Below are positions 8,995 through 18,266 of a stretch of DNA of 64,000 nucleotides, one piece after another. Numbering within the stretch: position 1 is the stretch's first letter; each line of letters begins with the position of its first letter. The notes beneath the pieces were generated by a model, which saw only the letters and a list, made by a program, of their open reading frames with translations, was not told where the DNA came from and made no database searches. The stretch covers positions 52,324 through 116,323 of the forward strand of contig JAMLGK010000011.1 of assembly GCA_023957995.1 (NCBI GenBank), given 5' to 3'. Position numbers and translations under genes: made by a program. Source of the DNA: Microthrixaceae bacterium (GTDB lineage Bacteria; Actinomycetota; Acidimicrobiia; Acidimicrobiales; Microtrichaceae).

Positions 8995-10050
8995 TCAGCT
9001 CGGTGAAGGCGCGGCGAGCAGGTCCGCGCAGTGTGATGACCGGTTGCCGGCGGTGGCGGCGCGCATGCGTGCGCGGGTCACGTAGCGGTGCGCGCTGTGT
9101 TCGTAGGTGAAGCCGATCCCACCGTGGTTCTGCACGTTGGTCTCCGCGTTCGTGACGGCCGCGTCGGTGGCGACCAGTCGGGCCGACTCCGCCTGGAAGG
9201 TCGCATCGTCGTGGCCGCCGGCCACCGCGAGGGCGGCGAGTCGCGTGAGCTGGAGTGCGGCATCGGCCCTGACCGCCATGTCGGCGCAGCGGTGCTTGAC
9301 CGCCTGGAAGGAGCCGACCGGGCGGCCGAACTGTTCGCGGTCCTTCGCGTACTCGACGGACTGATCGGTGGTGGCGGCCGCCATACCCGCGAGCTCGGCG
9401 GCGGTCAGCACGGTGGCGCGGAGCGCGACCAGCTCGTCGTTGACGTCACACACCACTCGTTCGCCCGAGAGATCGACCGCTGCCACCGCCAGCGGCACCA
9501 GGGGGTCGAACGAGGTGTCTGCGCTGAACTCGAGTCCCTCTGCGTTGACCAGGATGGCGGACGCACCGTCGAGTACCAACAGGAGGTCGGCCCCACCGAA
9601 ATCGGTGACCCGCAGCCGCGTCGTGCTCTCGCCGCCGGGTGCCGCACCGCCCGAGAGTGCCCCCGCGGTGCTGACCGGGGTGGCCTCGACCTCGGCCAGC
9701 GCGACCCGCGCGGTGCCTCCGAGGATCGCAGCCACCAGGTCGGACTCGCCCGCCGCTGCAGCCACATGGGCGGCCAGGACGGTCGCCAGGAAGGGTCCCG
9801 GTGTGGCGTGGCGACCCAGTTGCTCGAACAGCAGCACTTCTTCGGGCAGTCCGTACCCGACGCCACCATCGGCTTCCGAGAGCCCGAGGGCGAACCAGCC
9901 CAGCTCGGCGCAGCGTTGCCAGATGTCACCGTCGAGCACGGAGGCCGACCAGTCGCGCTCCGCCAGGTCGTTCAGCTCGAAGTCGGCCGCGAGCTGGGTG
10001 CGTACCGTGTTGGTGATCTCGTTCTGTTCGTCTGTGGGGAGCAGGTCCAT
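8995..10050 (-). CDS. Acyl-CoA dehydrogenase, small-subunit type
   Basis: A 351-residue acyl-CoA dehydrogenase with a reduced middle domain. FAD and substrate motifs are present in the C-terminal half: YAKDREQFGRPVGSFQAVKH (about residues 233-252) and QNHGGIGFTYEHSAHRY, which contains a Glu at the place used as catalytic base in steroid-type enzymes. In Mycobacterium such short proteins pair with a longer FadE to make alpha2-beta2 dehydrogenases for cholesterol side chains. A longer FadE gene lies just upstream on the same strand, 112 bases away, so a two-subunit enzyme is likely. The substrate is inferred, not shown. Confidence 0.88.
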   Translation of the reverse strand: MDLLPTDEQNEITNTVRTQLAADFELNDLAERDWSASVLDGDIWQRCAELGWFALGLSEADGGVGYGLPEEVLLFEQLGRHATPGPFLATVLAAHVAAAAGESDLVAAILGGTARVALAEVEATPVSTAGALSGGAAPGGESTTRLRVTDFGGADLLLVLDGASAILVNAEGLEFSADTSFDPLVPLAVAAVDLSGERVVCDVNDELVALRATVLTAAELAGMAAATTDQSVEYAKDREQFGRPVGSFQAVKHRCADMAVRADAALQLTRLAALAVAGGHDDATFQAESARLVATDAAVTNAETNVQNHGGIGFTYEHSAHRYVTRARMRAATAGNRSSHCADLLAAPSPS

Positions 10051-10162
10051 CTCGGTCCGTTTCTTTGCTCGGCTGGGAGTCTCGGTGGGCTTCTACGGGT
10101 GCAGGACGACCGGGGCGATGCGATTCGGCCCCGCCCTCACCATCGGGTTCGTGAGCGGTCCG

Positions 10163-11359
10163 TCATTGTGGAACCTTCGGTTCCCTGGGGAGACCGAGCA
10201 CCCGCTCGCCGACGATGTTGCGTTGGATGTCGGTGGTGCCGCCGCCGATCGTGTAGGCGAACGACTGCAGGTACGGACCCGTCCAGGTGCCCTCTCCGTC
10301 GACCGGGGTGAGGCGCATGGCCTCGGCGCCGATGATGTCGAGTGCGAGTCGGTACACACGCTGGTGGAGCTCTCCGTGGAAGAGCCTGATCATGGAACCC
10401 TCGGGACCGGGCATGCCTGTGCGCGCGGTGCGCGAGATCCCCGCGATGGTCATGGCACGCAGCGCTGCCACCTCGGCCCGGGCGGTGGCCAGACGTCGGG
10501 CGATCTCGTCGTCGTGGATCATCGCCCTGCCCGACGCATCCGAGCGGATCCGGGCCTCGTCGATCAGCTCCTCGACCGTCGCGGCCAGCTCGACCTGATC
10601 GGCCATGAAGGCGGTGCCACGTTCGAAGCTCAGGGTCGACATGGCGACGCGCCAACCCTCGTTGATCTCGCCCACGACATTGCTGAGGGGGATCCGCACC
10701 TCGTCGTAGAACACCTCGCAGAAGTCGGTCACGTGGCTCATGGTGCGGATCTCGCGGATCTCGATCCCGGGGCTGTTCATGTCGCAGATGACCCATGAGA
10801 TGCCCTTGTGCTTGGGGGCATCGGGGTCGGTGCGCACGAGGAGCTCCTGCAGGTCGGCCACGTGGGCATACGAGGTCCAGGTCTTCTGGCCGGTGACCAC
10901 CAGTTCGTCGCCGTCGATGACCGCCTTGGTGCTCAGTCCGGCGAGGTCACTTCCCGCTCCGGGTTCGGAGAAACCCTGGCACCAGACCACCTCGCCCCGC
11001 AGGATGCGCGGGAGGTGCTCGGCCTTCTGGTCCTCGGAGCCCTTGACGATCAGCGTCGGGCCGCCGTGGTTGTTGCCCACGAACGTGCACGAGTTGTTGA
11101 GCGTGAACGGGGGATCCGCAGATGCGAACTCCTCGTACCAGATCATCTGCTGGATGTCCGAGAGGCCCCGTCCGCCGTACTCGGTGGGCCAGTTGATGCC
11201 GGCCCAACCGCCTTCGTAGAGCGTGTGCTGCCAGGCGAGGTCGAACTCGCGCATCTCGGCGCCCTCGGGAGGACGCTCCTCGCTGGGCAGGTGCTCCCTG
11301 AGCCAGGTGCGGGCCTCCTCCCGGAACGCCTGTTCCTCCACCGAGAGTTCGAGATTCAT
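10163..11359 (-). CDS. Acyl-CoA dehydrogenase, FadE type
   Basis: The 398-residue protein has the full acyl-CoA dehydrogenase layout. An N-terminal helical domain includes GWAGINWPTEYGGRG. The middle beta domain has CQGFSEPGAGSDLAGL and VVTGQKTWTSYA, which bind FAD and substrate. The C-terminal helical domain ends with GGTTDIQRNIVGERVLGLPR. This class introduces the alpha-beta double bond in acyl-CoA and passes electrons to ETF. The following short acyl-CoA dehydrogenase gene is probably its partner. TAGCTT sits 7 bases before the ATG, pointing to a leaderless message. Confidence 0.92.
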   Translation of the reverse strand: MNLELSVEEQAFREEARTWLREHLPSEERPPEGAEMREFDLAWQHTLYEGGWAGINWPTEYGGRGLSDIQQMIWYEEFASADPPFTLNNSCTFVGNNHGGPTLIVKGSEDQKAEHLPRILRGEVVWCQGFSEPGAGSDLAGLSTKAVIDGDELVVTGQKTWTSYAHVADLQELLVRTDPDAPKHKGISWVICDMNSPGIEIREIRTMSHVTDFCEVFYDEVRIPLSNVVGEINEGWRVAMSTLSFERGTAFMADQVELAATVEELIDEARIRSDASGRAMIHDDEIARRLATARAEVAALRAMTIAGISRTARTGMPGPEGSMIRLFHGELHQRVYRLALDIIGAEAMRLTPVDGEGTWTGPYLQSFAYTIGGGTTDIQRNIVGERVLGLPREPKVPQ

Positions 11360-11366
11360 GGGCCCG

Positions 11367-11372
11367 AAGCTA
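11367..11372 (-). promoter_or_regulatory. -10 box TAGCTT for the FadE pair
   Basis: On the minus strand TAGCTT is followed by 7 bases and the ATG at 11359. Confidence 0.45.
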
Positions 11373-11412
11373 TCGCGGGCCCTGACGGGTCGTCAGATAC
11401 AGGAAACGGCAA

Positions 11413-11448
11413 CGGCCCCGGCCATCGCGTGGACGATGGCCGGGGCCG
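11413..11448 (-). terminator. Perfect 15-bp hairpin, terminator of the PKD lipoprotein gene
   Basis: The arms at 11413-11427 and 11434-11448 are perfectly complementary over 15 bases with a 6-base loop. It lies downstream of the PKD lipoprotein gene and upstream of the FadE promoter. The run after the stem on the minus strand (TTGCCGTTTCCT) is only weakly U-rich. Confidence 0.7.
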
Positions 11449-11548
11449 GAATACCGCACGAACAGGTCGCGGACTCGGTTCACTGTGGAATCAGCTCACC
11501 GAGGTAGTGCTCTCGTCAACAGTGCTGTCTGACGAACAGTGCTGTGGG

Positions 11549-13099
11549 TCAGGAACCGTCGCAAGCTCCACCGACCGAGGTGAGCCACGGGGTGGCGTTC
11601 ACCTGGGCGTTGGTGATCGGTCCCTGCAGGATGTCGTTGGTCCCACCGGGGCCCGCAGCGTCGTCGAACCAGTTGCAGGTGGCGTCCAACGGCCCTGTGC
11701 TCACCGCTGGGGTGTAGGTGCCGAAGTTCGGGTTGAACCGGATGGCGTAGTTGCCGGAGCCGACGAACGCGTTGTTGTTGATCTGCAGACCGTCGACGAC
11801 GCCGCCGCCCACGAACCAACCATCGGTGCCTTCGCTGGCGCCGCGCACGCACTGCGAGGTGTCGAGGTAGGTCGTGATGTTCACGCCAGCGTTGTTGTTG
11901 GCGAACAGGTTGCCCGAGATCACGTTGTCCTGCTGGCTCCACTTCTTGCAGAGCTGCATGTAGACACCGGTGCTGAATCCGGAGAACGTGTTGTTGGTCA
12001 CCTGGTTGGAGTCGTTGGTGATGGTGATTCCGGCTGGTGTCGAGGCGATCAGGTCACGACCTGTCGCATCCACGTTGTTCCCGTCGACCACGACGCCGGG
12101 CATGGTGTGCTGCCCGGTGTTCTGACCGATCGACATCGCGCGGGATGTGATTCCGCTGAAGTCGTTTCGTGAGATCGACGCCGACAGGACCGGGAAGGCC
12201 GCGTCGGACTGGATCACGTTCACGGGACGACGCCAGTTGACGAACGTGTTGTCCTCGATCTCAACGGCGCCGGACTTCACGAACACCGCATAGTCACCCA
12301 TGTCGGTGCAGGTGTACCCACAGGTGGGTACGTAGGTGTGGGCACCGGTGAAGAGGTTGTTCACGATCCTCACCTCGGGCCCGCCGAACACCTGGATTAT
12401 TCCGGTGGCGTTCGTGAGCAGCGCGGGGTCGCTCGTCGGGTCGATCTCGAAACCGTCGACGGTGAGGTCCTGGTAGCTCGTGTTGGTGGTGCCACTGCGG
12501 AACCCCTGCACGGTCGTCTCGGCCTCGCGTGCCAGAGCGTCGACCCCAGCGGTGAGGCCGGAGTTGGCGCCGTGGAACTGCAGCGACTTGTCGGGATTGA
12601 CCATCTCCGGGTAGTCGCCTGCCTCGACGTACACGGAGTCCCCCCCGAGTGCCTGAGACACGGCGTAGCCGATCGAGGCGCACTTGGCGGTGCTGTCGGA
12701 GCAGTCGCCGGCATCAGCACCGGTCGTTGCCACGTAGCGTCCGGCGGGGTCGTCGGTGACTGTGACCCCGATGGTGGAGTCGACGGCGCTGGCACCGTCA
12801 TCGTCGGTGACGGTGAGCGTCACGGCGTAGACGCCCGACACGTCGTAGATGTGACTGGCCGATGGATCGGTGGACGTGTTGCCGTCACCGAAGTCCCATT
12901 CGTAGGACACGATCGTGCCGTCGGAGTCTGTTGACCCCGCGGAACCGAACACTGTCCGCTGTCCGGTCACCGATGCCGACGGCCCTGTGGCCGCGGCGGT
13001 GGGTGCGGTGTTCGTACCCCCGGTCGGTGGTGGAGTACATGCTGCTGCTCCGAGCGCTAGCGCCGCGCAGGCAGCAGCAAAGGATGCTGCTCTTCTCAT
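11549..13099 (-). CDS. Secreted lipoprotein with PKD domain and right-handed beta-helix
   Basis: The 516-residue protein starts with a lipoprotein signal peptide ending in the lipobox-like LGAAAC, so it should be anchored outside the membrane by Cys21. Residues about 35-115 form a PKD domain, with YEWDFGDGNTS and GVYAVTLTVTDDDG. From about residue 125 it looks like a parallel beta-helix, with repeated short strands such as VRIVNNLFTG, VEIEDNTFVN and ITNDSNQVTNNTFSG. Such folds are common in polysaccharide-binding or -cleaving surface proteins. No catalytic residues were identified. GAGGGG lies 8 bases before the ATG. A related lipoprotein is encoded at 59662-61686. Confidence 0.8.
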   Translation of the reverse strand: MRRAASFAAACAALALGAAACTPPPTGGTNTAPTAAATGPSASVTGQRTVFGSAGSTDSDGTIVSYEWDFGDGNTSTDPSASHIYDVSGVYAVTLTVTDDDGASAVDSTIGVTVTDDPAGRYVATTGADAGDCSDSTAKCASIGYAVSQALGGDSVYVEAGDYPEMVNPDKSLQFHGANSGLTAGVDALAREAETTVQGFRSGTTNTSYQDLTVDGFEIDPTSDPALLTNATGIIQVFGGPEVRIVNNLFTGAHTYVPTCGYTCTDMGDYAVFVKSGAVEIEDNTFVNWRRPVNVIQSDAAFPVLSASISRNDFSGITSRAMSIGQNTGQHTMPGVVVDGNNVDATGRDLIASTPAGITITNDSNQVTNNTFSGFSTGVYMQLCKKWSQQDNVISGNLFANNNAGVNITTYLDTSQCVRGASEGTDGWFVGGGVVDGLQINNNAFVGSGNYAIRFNPNFGTYTPAVSTGPLDATCNWFDDAAGPGGTNDILQGPITNAQVNATPWLTSVGGACDGS

Positions 13100-13262
13100 G
13101 TGTTTCGCCCCTCAGGTGTGCATCGCTGACTGCGGTAGCCAGCCGCGTGGCGAGTCTTCCATCAAGCACCAGATGGCACAAGGGGGTCTCAGAACCCTTG
13201 GGAACAAAGGGCTCTGGGCCTTTCGGCCTACGGAAGCCGTGTGTTGGCACCAGCGCTGTGGG
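13100..13262 (-). other. Hairpin-rich leader or intergenic RNA region
   Basis: Read on the minus strand this region forms several hairpins: GGCC-GAAA-GGCC, then CAGAGCCCTT paired with AAGGGTTCTG (one mismatch, near 13180-13206), then CCATC and GATGG around an 8-base loop. The second could end transcription of the upstream proline-rich protein gene. The whole could also be a structured 5' leader of the PKD lipoprotein gene. I could not match it to a known riboswitch. Confidence 0.4.
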
Positions 13263-14222
13263 TCAGTCGAGTGGGCCGAGCACGCAGGTGACGCGGTTGA
13301 CGTTCTCGCCCGCCTGGCCGCGTGCGGTCCAGAGGACGTCGTCGCCCGGTCCCCCAGCTACGTCCACAGCCGCGCGGTCGACCTCGACGCCGGTGTCGGC
13401 ATCGTCGAAGCGGATCGACAGGGTCTGGTCGATCTCGTCGTCGGAGCTGACAGTCCCCGATGCGGTCAGGGTGCCGTCGGGGTCGATGCGGCATTCGTCC
13501 ACGGTTCCGCTCACCGAACCGGAGTTGATCAGGGCGCTCACTCCGAGGAAGGAACCGGCCGCGACCAGCAGCGCGATCAGCACCCCGATGACCACCTTGA
13601 TGCCGGCGCCGCCGCCCTTGGTTTTGGATGGAGGGGGGGCCTGGGTGCCCCACGCCGCCGTTTGTGGCTGCTGGTAGCCCGGTGCCGATTGGTAGCCCGG
13701 TGCCTGTTGGTAGCCCGGTGGCTGTCCGGCGCCCTGGCCGTACGGACCGGGACCCGGCTGGCCCTGCCATCCCGCCGGTGGCTGCTGTTGGGTCCACCCT
13801 CCCACCGGAACGGTTGGTCCGACCGCGGTCGGCGGTCCGCTCGGCAGACCACCAGCGGTCTGCCCCTGAGGGGCCTGCGCCTGATTGGGCGGATAGGACT
13901 GACCCGGATAGGGCTGGCCCGGATAGGGCTGGCCCGGATTGGGCTGGCCCGGATAGGGCTGCGCCGGGTACTGCGGGTTCTGCCCGGGCGGCTGGGCATA
14001 GGGCTCGACCGCCTGCGTCGGAGGCTGCCAACCCGGCTGGACGGGTGCCGGCGGTGGGGTGGCAGCCGAAGCCGGTGGGACGAAGGTGGTTGGTTCCCCA
14101 TCGGGTGGGCCCTCGGGGTCGGGAACCACGTAGCGGGCATCCCCGCGTGCGGTTTCCCCGGCACCCGGATCCACACCCCGCTCGTCGTCTGCTTCGCCGA
14201 CTCCGTCCGATTCGTCGCTCAT
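13263..14222 (-). CDS. Proline/glutamine-rich single-span membrane protein
   Basis: About 319 residues. The N-terminal half is disordered and rich in Pro, Gln, Tyr and Gly, with repeated PYPGQ and GYQQ units between about residues 90 and 205. One membrane helix follows at about residues 215-240 ([19 protein letters not shown]). The C-terminal extracytoplasmic part has two cysteines and a small beta-rich domain ([22 protein letters not shown]). This resembles actinobacterial DUF4352- or DUF4190-like envelope proteins, but no function is known. The ATG at 14222 is chosen; a GTG at 14294 in the same frame is also possible and neither has a good ribosome binding site. Confidence 0.65.
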   Translation of the reverse strand: MSDESDGVGEADDERGVDPGAGETARGDARYVVPDPEGPPDGEPTTFVPPASAATPPPAPVQPGWQPPTQAVEPYAQPPGQNPQYPAQPYPGQPNPGQPYPGQPYPGQSYPPNQAQAPQGQTAGGLPSGPPTAVGPTVPVGGWTQQQPPAGWQGQPGPGPYGQGAGQPPGYQQAPGYQSAPGYQQPQTAAWGTQAPPPSKTKGGGAGIKVVIGVLIALLVAAGSFLGVSALINSGSVSGTVDECRIDPDGTLTASGTVSSDDEIDQTLSIRFDDADTGVEVDRAAVDVAGGPGDDVLWTARGQAGENVNRVTCVLGPLD

Positions 14223-14315
14223 CGCTCCGTGTCCATCTGTGTGGGTGTGGTTCGCTTCGTGGGTCGGAGCGTAGCCCTGCGGAGGGGGTTCCACCGGCGG
14301 GGGTCGAGTGCCTTG

Positions 14316-14321
14316 TACGGT
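14316..14321 (+). promoter_or_regulatory. -10 box TACGGT before the PIN-PhoH gene
   Basis: TACGGT lies 8 bases before the ATC at 14330. It matches the spacing of the other leaderless promoters in this window and supports translation starting close to 14330. Confidence 0.35.
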
Positions 14322-14329
14322 CGGGGTTC

Positions 14330-15616
14330 ATCGAAAAGCGAACCTTCGTCCTCGACACGTCGGTGCTGCTGGCAGACCCCGCAGCTCTGTCGAAATTCGC
14401 CGAACACGAGGTGGTTGTCCCCCTCGTCGTACTGACCGAACTGGAGGACAAGCGGGCCCATCCCGAACTCGGATGGTCGGCGCGTGAGTCACTCCGCAGG
14501 CTCGAGGACCTGAGGATCGAACACTCGACCCTCACGGAACCGATCCCGGTCAACGAGGCGGGTGGCACGGTTCGTGTGGAGCTCAACAACGTGGACACGT
14601 CCTCGTTGCCGATGGCCTTCGCTAACGACACCAACGACCATCGGATCCTCGCGGTCGCCCGCAACCTGGCCGACAAGGGCCTCGACGTGGTGCTCGTGTC
14701 CAAGGACCTGCCCCTGCGGCTCAAGGCTGCCGTGGTGGATCTGGATGCAGATGAGTACCGCCACGAGTTGTCCGAACTCGAGGGGTGGACCGGGATCGTG
14801 CAGGCGCAGGTCGCCTCGACGGTCACCGAGTCGCTCTACCGGGACCGCACCTGCCCGCTGCCCGAGGGGCTCGACGTTCCGCTCAACACCGGGCTCACCC
14901 TGCGCAGCCCGGGCGGCTCCGCTCTCGCCCGGTTGCGGGCCGATGGCCGTCTCCACCTGGTGGATGGCGACCGGCCGGTGTTCGATCTCCGGGGTCGATC
15001 AGCTGAGCAACGGGTGGCCCTCGACCTGCTGTCGGATCCGACGGTCGGGATCGTCTCGCTCGGTGGCCCGGCCGGCACGGGCAAGTCGGTGCTCGCTCTT
15101 GCGGCGGGTCTGGAGGCGGTTCTCGAACAGCGCAGCCACCGCCGGGTCATCGTGTTCCGGCCTCTCTACGCCGTGGGCGGACAGGAACTCGGGTACCTGC
15201 CCGGCAACGAGTCCGACAAGATGAACCCCTGGGCGGCCGCGGTGGTCGATGCGCTCGAGTCGATCGCGGGCCCAGAGGTGATCGAGGAGGTCCTGGCCAG
15301 GGATCTGTTGGAGGTCCTGCCGCTGACCCACATCCGCGGTCGGACCCTCACCGACAGTTTCGTGATCGTCGACGAGGCACAGAACCTGGAGCGGATGGTG
15401 CTGCTCACCGCCTTGTCGCGGATCGGTCAGGGCTCGCGCGTGGTCCTCACCCACGACGTGGCCCAGCGCGACAACCTGCGGGTGGGGCGGCGCGACGGCA
15501 TCGCCTCGGTGGTCTCGCTGTTGTGCGGCAATCCGCTGTTCGGCCACGTGTCGCTCTCCCGTTCAGAACGCAGCGCCGTCGCGGCTGCCGTGAGCGAGTT
15601 GCTCGACCTCGACTGA
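14330..15616 (+). CDS. PIN-PhoH fusion ATPase/ribonuclease; no canonical start codon
   Basis: About 428 residues, close to Mycobacterium PhoH2. A PIN RNase domain begins [11 protein letters not shown], with the first catalytic Asp, and continues with [13 protein letters not shown] and [12 protein letters not shown] PhoH ATPase domain follows, with Walker [10 protein letters not shown] at residues 245-253 and a Walker B-like [10 protein letters not shown]. Such proteins couple RNA unwinding to cleavage. In this frame no ATG, GTG or TTG occurs close upstream; the next is far inside the divergent neighbour. I placed the start at an ATC because it is near the expected N-terminus and 8 bases after a TACGGT box. 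A sequence error is the main alternative. Confidence 0.85.
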   Translation: MEKRTFVLDTSVLLADPAALSKFAEHEVVVPLVVLTELEDKRAHPELGWSARESLRRLEDLRIEHSTLTEPIPVNEAGGTVRVELNNVDTSSLPMAFANDTNDHRILAVARNLADKGLDVVLVSKDLPLRLKAAVVDLDADEYRHELSELEGWTGIVQAQVASTVTESLYRDRTCPLPEGLDVPLNTGLTLRSPGGSALARLRADGRLHLVDGDRPVFDLRGRSAEQRVALDLLSDPTVGIVSLGGPAGTGKSVLALAAGLEAVLEQRSHRRVIVFRPLYAVGGQELGYLPGNESDKMNPWAAAVVDALESIAGPEVIEEVLARDLLEVLPLTHIRGRTLTDSFVIVDEAQNLERMVLLTALSRIGQGSRVVLTHDVAQRDNLRVGRRDGIASVVSLLCGNPLFGHVSLSRSERSAVAAAVSELLDLD

Positions 15617-15623
15617 GCAGGCC

Positions 15624-16880
15624 TCAGAGCAGGCCGAAGGTGACCACCGCTGCCACGAGGCAGACCGCGCCGACGAAGTCGACCGATGCCGTCACCACGG
15701 GTATGCCGACGGAGTCGGGATCCAGGTCCACCCGCCAGGCGGCGATCGTGCCGTAGTAGGCGAGTGCCACCACGAACGCCATTGTCACCAGTCCCGCGGT
15801 CAGCGAGACCGCCAGCATCCAGCCCACACCCGGCGAGTCCTGTGACAACAGCATCGCCACCAGTTGGGCGCCGAGAGCGTTCACCACGTAGATGGGCACG
15901 GCGAGTCCCAACACCAGCGACGCGTCCTCGAGCACCGTGCGGCCGGGAACGAATGTGGGTTCCACCAGGCCGAGGTGCAAATTGGTGCTGATGCGGCTGG
16001 ACAGTATTCCTCCGAGCGATCCCGCTGAGCTCACGAACGCGGGTTGGAGCACCAGCAGGGCCGGGAGCGCCGCGAACAGCGCCAGGCGCTTCTCGACGGC
16101 CACACCGGCGAGGGTCGAGAGCACCAGAGCCATCGTGAGGACGGGGATCGACTCGATCACGATGCGGCGGAAGTCCTCGAGCTTGGATCGCAGGCTCAAC
16201 ACCAGGACCACCAGCGAGAACACCACGAGAGCTCCGGCGAACCAGAGCGTCCAGGTGCCCGTGCCCACCAGTAGCGAAGCCAGGAAGAGGCACGGGATCG
16301 TGACCACGTCGCCGAGTGTCGAAACGCTCGGCGCCACCAGGTTGTCGAGGTCCCAGTCCCTCCGCACGGCCACCACGGCGAGCAGCACCGACGCGCCGAG
16401 GACCACCAGGGATGCGAGCACCCCGGCCACGAGGCTGATGAGCACCAGCTCGAGGACGCCGATCGCGTTCTCCACCCCGAAGGCCAGCGCCACCACGCGG
16501 GCCACCACGGCCAACACCAGCGACATCACCACGGTGAGCGACATGGTGGCCAGCACGTTCTGACCGAACAGGGTCTCGCGGCGCAGTACCGGTGTGAACG
16601 AGCCAGCGTGCACTGCGGTGGAGATCCGGTTCCCGAAGGTGCTGAAGATGTTGCCCCGGAGGCCGATCGCAGCCGGGACCATGACCAGGAGCCCGGGCAG
16701 TTCCTCGAACGTGCCGACGATCGCGCCCAGGAATGCTCCGGCCGCGAGGCTCGTCACCGAGTTGATGGCGAGTGCGACGAGGCTCTGGCGCGTCGCTTCG
16801 CCGGTCGGACCCAGAAGGTCGACCAGTCGTCGACCCCACTGGAGGGGCCCCAGATGCGAAAACGTTGTGCGTCGGGCCAC
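15624..16880 (-). CDS. MgtE/SLC41-type divalent cation transporter (membrane domains only)
   Basis: The 418-residue integral membrane protein has about ten helices in two related halves. Each half carries an MgtE-type signature. The first has GLRGNIFSTFGNRIST and DNLVAPSVSTLGDVVTIP. The second has ISTNLHLGL and DPDSVGIPVVTASVDFVG. Typical bacterial MgtE has a cytoplasmic N domain and CBS domains ahead of one such unit. Here both are missing and the membrane domain is doubled, as in SLC41 proteins. The role is probably Mg2+ or other divalent cation movement, now without the usual cytoplasmic Mg2+ sensor. A GTG start follows GAGAGA. Confidence 0.85.
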   Translation of the reverse strand: MARRTTFSHLGPLQWGRRLVDLLGPTGEATRQSLVALAINSVTSLAAGAFLGAIVGTFEELPGLLVMVPAAIGLRGNIFSTFGNRISTAVHAGSFTPVLRRETLFGQNVLATMSLTVVMSLVLAVVARVVALAFGVENAIGVLELVLISLVAGVLASLVVLGASVLLAVVAVRRDWDLDNLVAPSVSTLGDVVTIPCLFLASLLVGTGTWTLWFAGALVVFSLVVLVLSLRSKLEDFRRIVIESIPVLTMALVLSTLAGVAVEKRLALFAALPALLVLQPAFVSSAGSLGGILSSRISTNLHLGLVEPTFVPGRTVLEDASLVLGLAVPIYVVNALGAQLVAMLLSQDSPGVGWMLAVSLTAGLVTMAFVVALAYYGTIAAWRVDLDPDSVGIPVVTASVDFVGAVCLVAAVVTFGLL

Positions 16881-17033
16881 AGATCTCTCGGACGCTCGAA
16901 AGCCGATACTCAGGTGGTCCGTTCGGCTGCCCCTCGGCGCCTCTCGGCCAATCGAGCGTAACCCAGCGCCCCCGTGGTCCCGGTGGACGCCGTGGAGCTC
17001 GGGTGCAGAGTCGACCGGGTGCCTCGCAGCCGG

Positions 17034-18266
17034 TCAGCTCTCCCGGTCCTCGGTGGCGGGGTCGGGCAGTACCGGCATCTCGATCGGGGATCGGCCGAGC
17101 AGGCTTCCCCTGGTCAGCGCCTCTCCGCCGAAGCGTTCCCTCACCGCGTCGAGTGTCGAGTCCAGCTCGTTGCGATCCCGTCCGGAGAAGTCGAACCCGA
17201 GCTGTACCGCGTTCTGTTCGGAGAGGTTCGCGGCGGTGAACCCGAGCAGCCCCAGCCCGACGGGTTCGATCCTCGGCCAGGCGATCGAGAGCAGCTCGCG
17301 TGCCGAGCGGAGCATCACCGCAGTGTCGTCGGTCGGGTGATCCAGCGTCTGGGACATCGTGTGGGATGCCATGTCCTGGTCGCGCCAGCGGATCTCGATG
17401 GTGCGGGCGATGCGTTCCCCGTCGCGCAGACGTCTGCTCACCCGTTCCACAAGTTCGACCAGCAGCACGTCGGCCTCCGGTCGGCCGACGCTGCGGCGCC
17501 CCAGCGCCTGTTGTGCGCCTACGGACTTGCGTCGCCGTCCGACGGTGACCGATCGGGCATCACGGTTGTGTGCCAGGGCATGAAGGTGTGAGCCGTGCGA
17601 GCGTCCGAGCCAGCTCTGGAGCATCTCCTCGGGCACCGCGGCCAGCTCTCCCACAGTGGTCACCCCCCGCGATTCGAGCCGGGTCTCGGTGGCCGGCCCG
17701 ACCCCCCAGATCGCACGCACCGGCAGCGGCCACAGAAAGTCGAGTTCCTCTCCGGCAGGCACCGCGAGCAGGCCGTTGGGTTTGCCCCTGGCGCTCGCGA
17801 TCTTCGCCAGGAACTTCGTGGATGCCACCCCCACACTCAACGGCAGCCCGACCTCAACGCGGACGCGTTCGCGCAGCTCCGCAGCGATCTGCACCGGCGT
17901 GCCGCTGCTGCGGTGAAGTCCGCTCACGTCGAGGAACGCCTCGTCGATGCTGAGCCCCTCCACCAGCGGAGTCGTGTCGCGGAAGACCGCGAAGACCGCG
18001 GCGCTGGCCTGGGAGTAGGCGGCCATCCGTGGTGGCACGACCAGCGCTTCGGGGCAGAGCCTGCGGGCCTCCCCACCGTTCATCGCGGTGCGTACCCCCT
18101 TGGCCCGAGCCTCGTAGCTGGCGGCCAGGACCACGCCCTCGCCCACGATCAGGGGGCGGTCCGCGAGCGCGGGGTCGTCGCGTTGCTCAACCGATGCGTA
18201 GAACGCGTCGAGATCGGCGTGCAGGTACCTGCTGTCTCTCGTGGTCTGCTCGGACGCCGTGGCCAT
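17034..18266 (-). CDS. dinB: DNA polymerase IV (Y-family translesion polymerase)
   Basis: A 410-residue Y-family polymerase. The palm residues are in HADLDAFYASVEQ (Asp18, Asp20) and GLSIDEAFLDVSG. The fingers/palm motif AASYEARAKGV and the helix-hairpin-helix region IWGVGPATETRL are also present, followed by a little-finger domain. It copies damaged DNA with low fidelity. The C-terminus lacks an obvious full beta-clamp peptide, although QLGFDF could act as one. The ATG at 18266 is chosen over an upstream in-frame start. It lies directly next to a LexA-type site, so SOS induction is likely. Confidence 0.95.
   Translation of the reverse strand: MATASEQTTRDSRYLHADLDAFYASVEQRDDPALADRPLIVGEGVVLAASYEARAKGVRTAMNGGEARRLCPEALVVPPRMAAYSQASAAVFAVFRDTTPLVEGLSIDEAFLDVSGLHRSSGTPVQIAAELRERVRVEVGLPLSVGVASTKFLAKIASARGKPNGLLAVPAGEELDFLWPLPVRAIWGVGPATETRLESRGVTTVGELAAVPEEMLQSWLGRSHGSHLHALAHNRDARSVTVGRRRKSVGAQQALGRRSVGRPEADVLLVELVERVSRRLRDGERIARTIEIRWRDQDMASHTMSQTLDHPTDDTAVMLRSARELLSIAWPRIEPVGLGLLGFTAANLSEQNAVQLGFDFSGRDRNELDSTLDAVRERFGGEALTRGSLLGRSPIEMPVLPDPATEDRES

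Noticed and set aside
13628..14329. Upstream extension of the PIN-PhoH frame to an ATG at 13628
   Set aside because: It runs antisense through the proline-rich gene and encodes no known domain.
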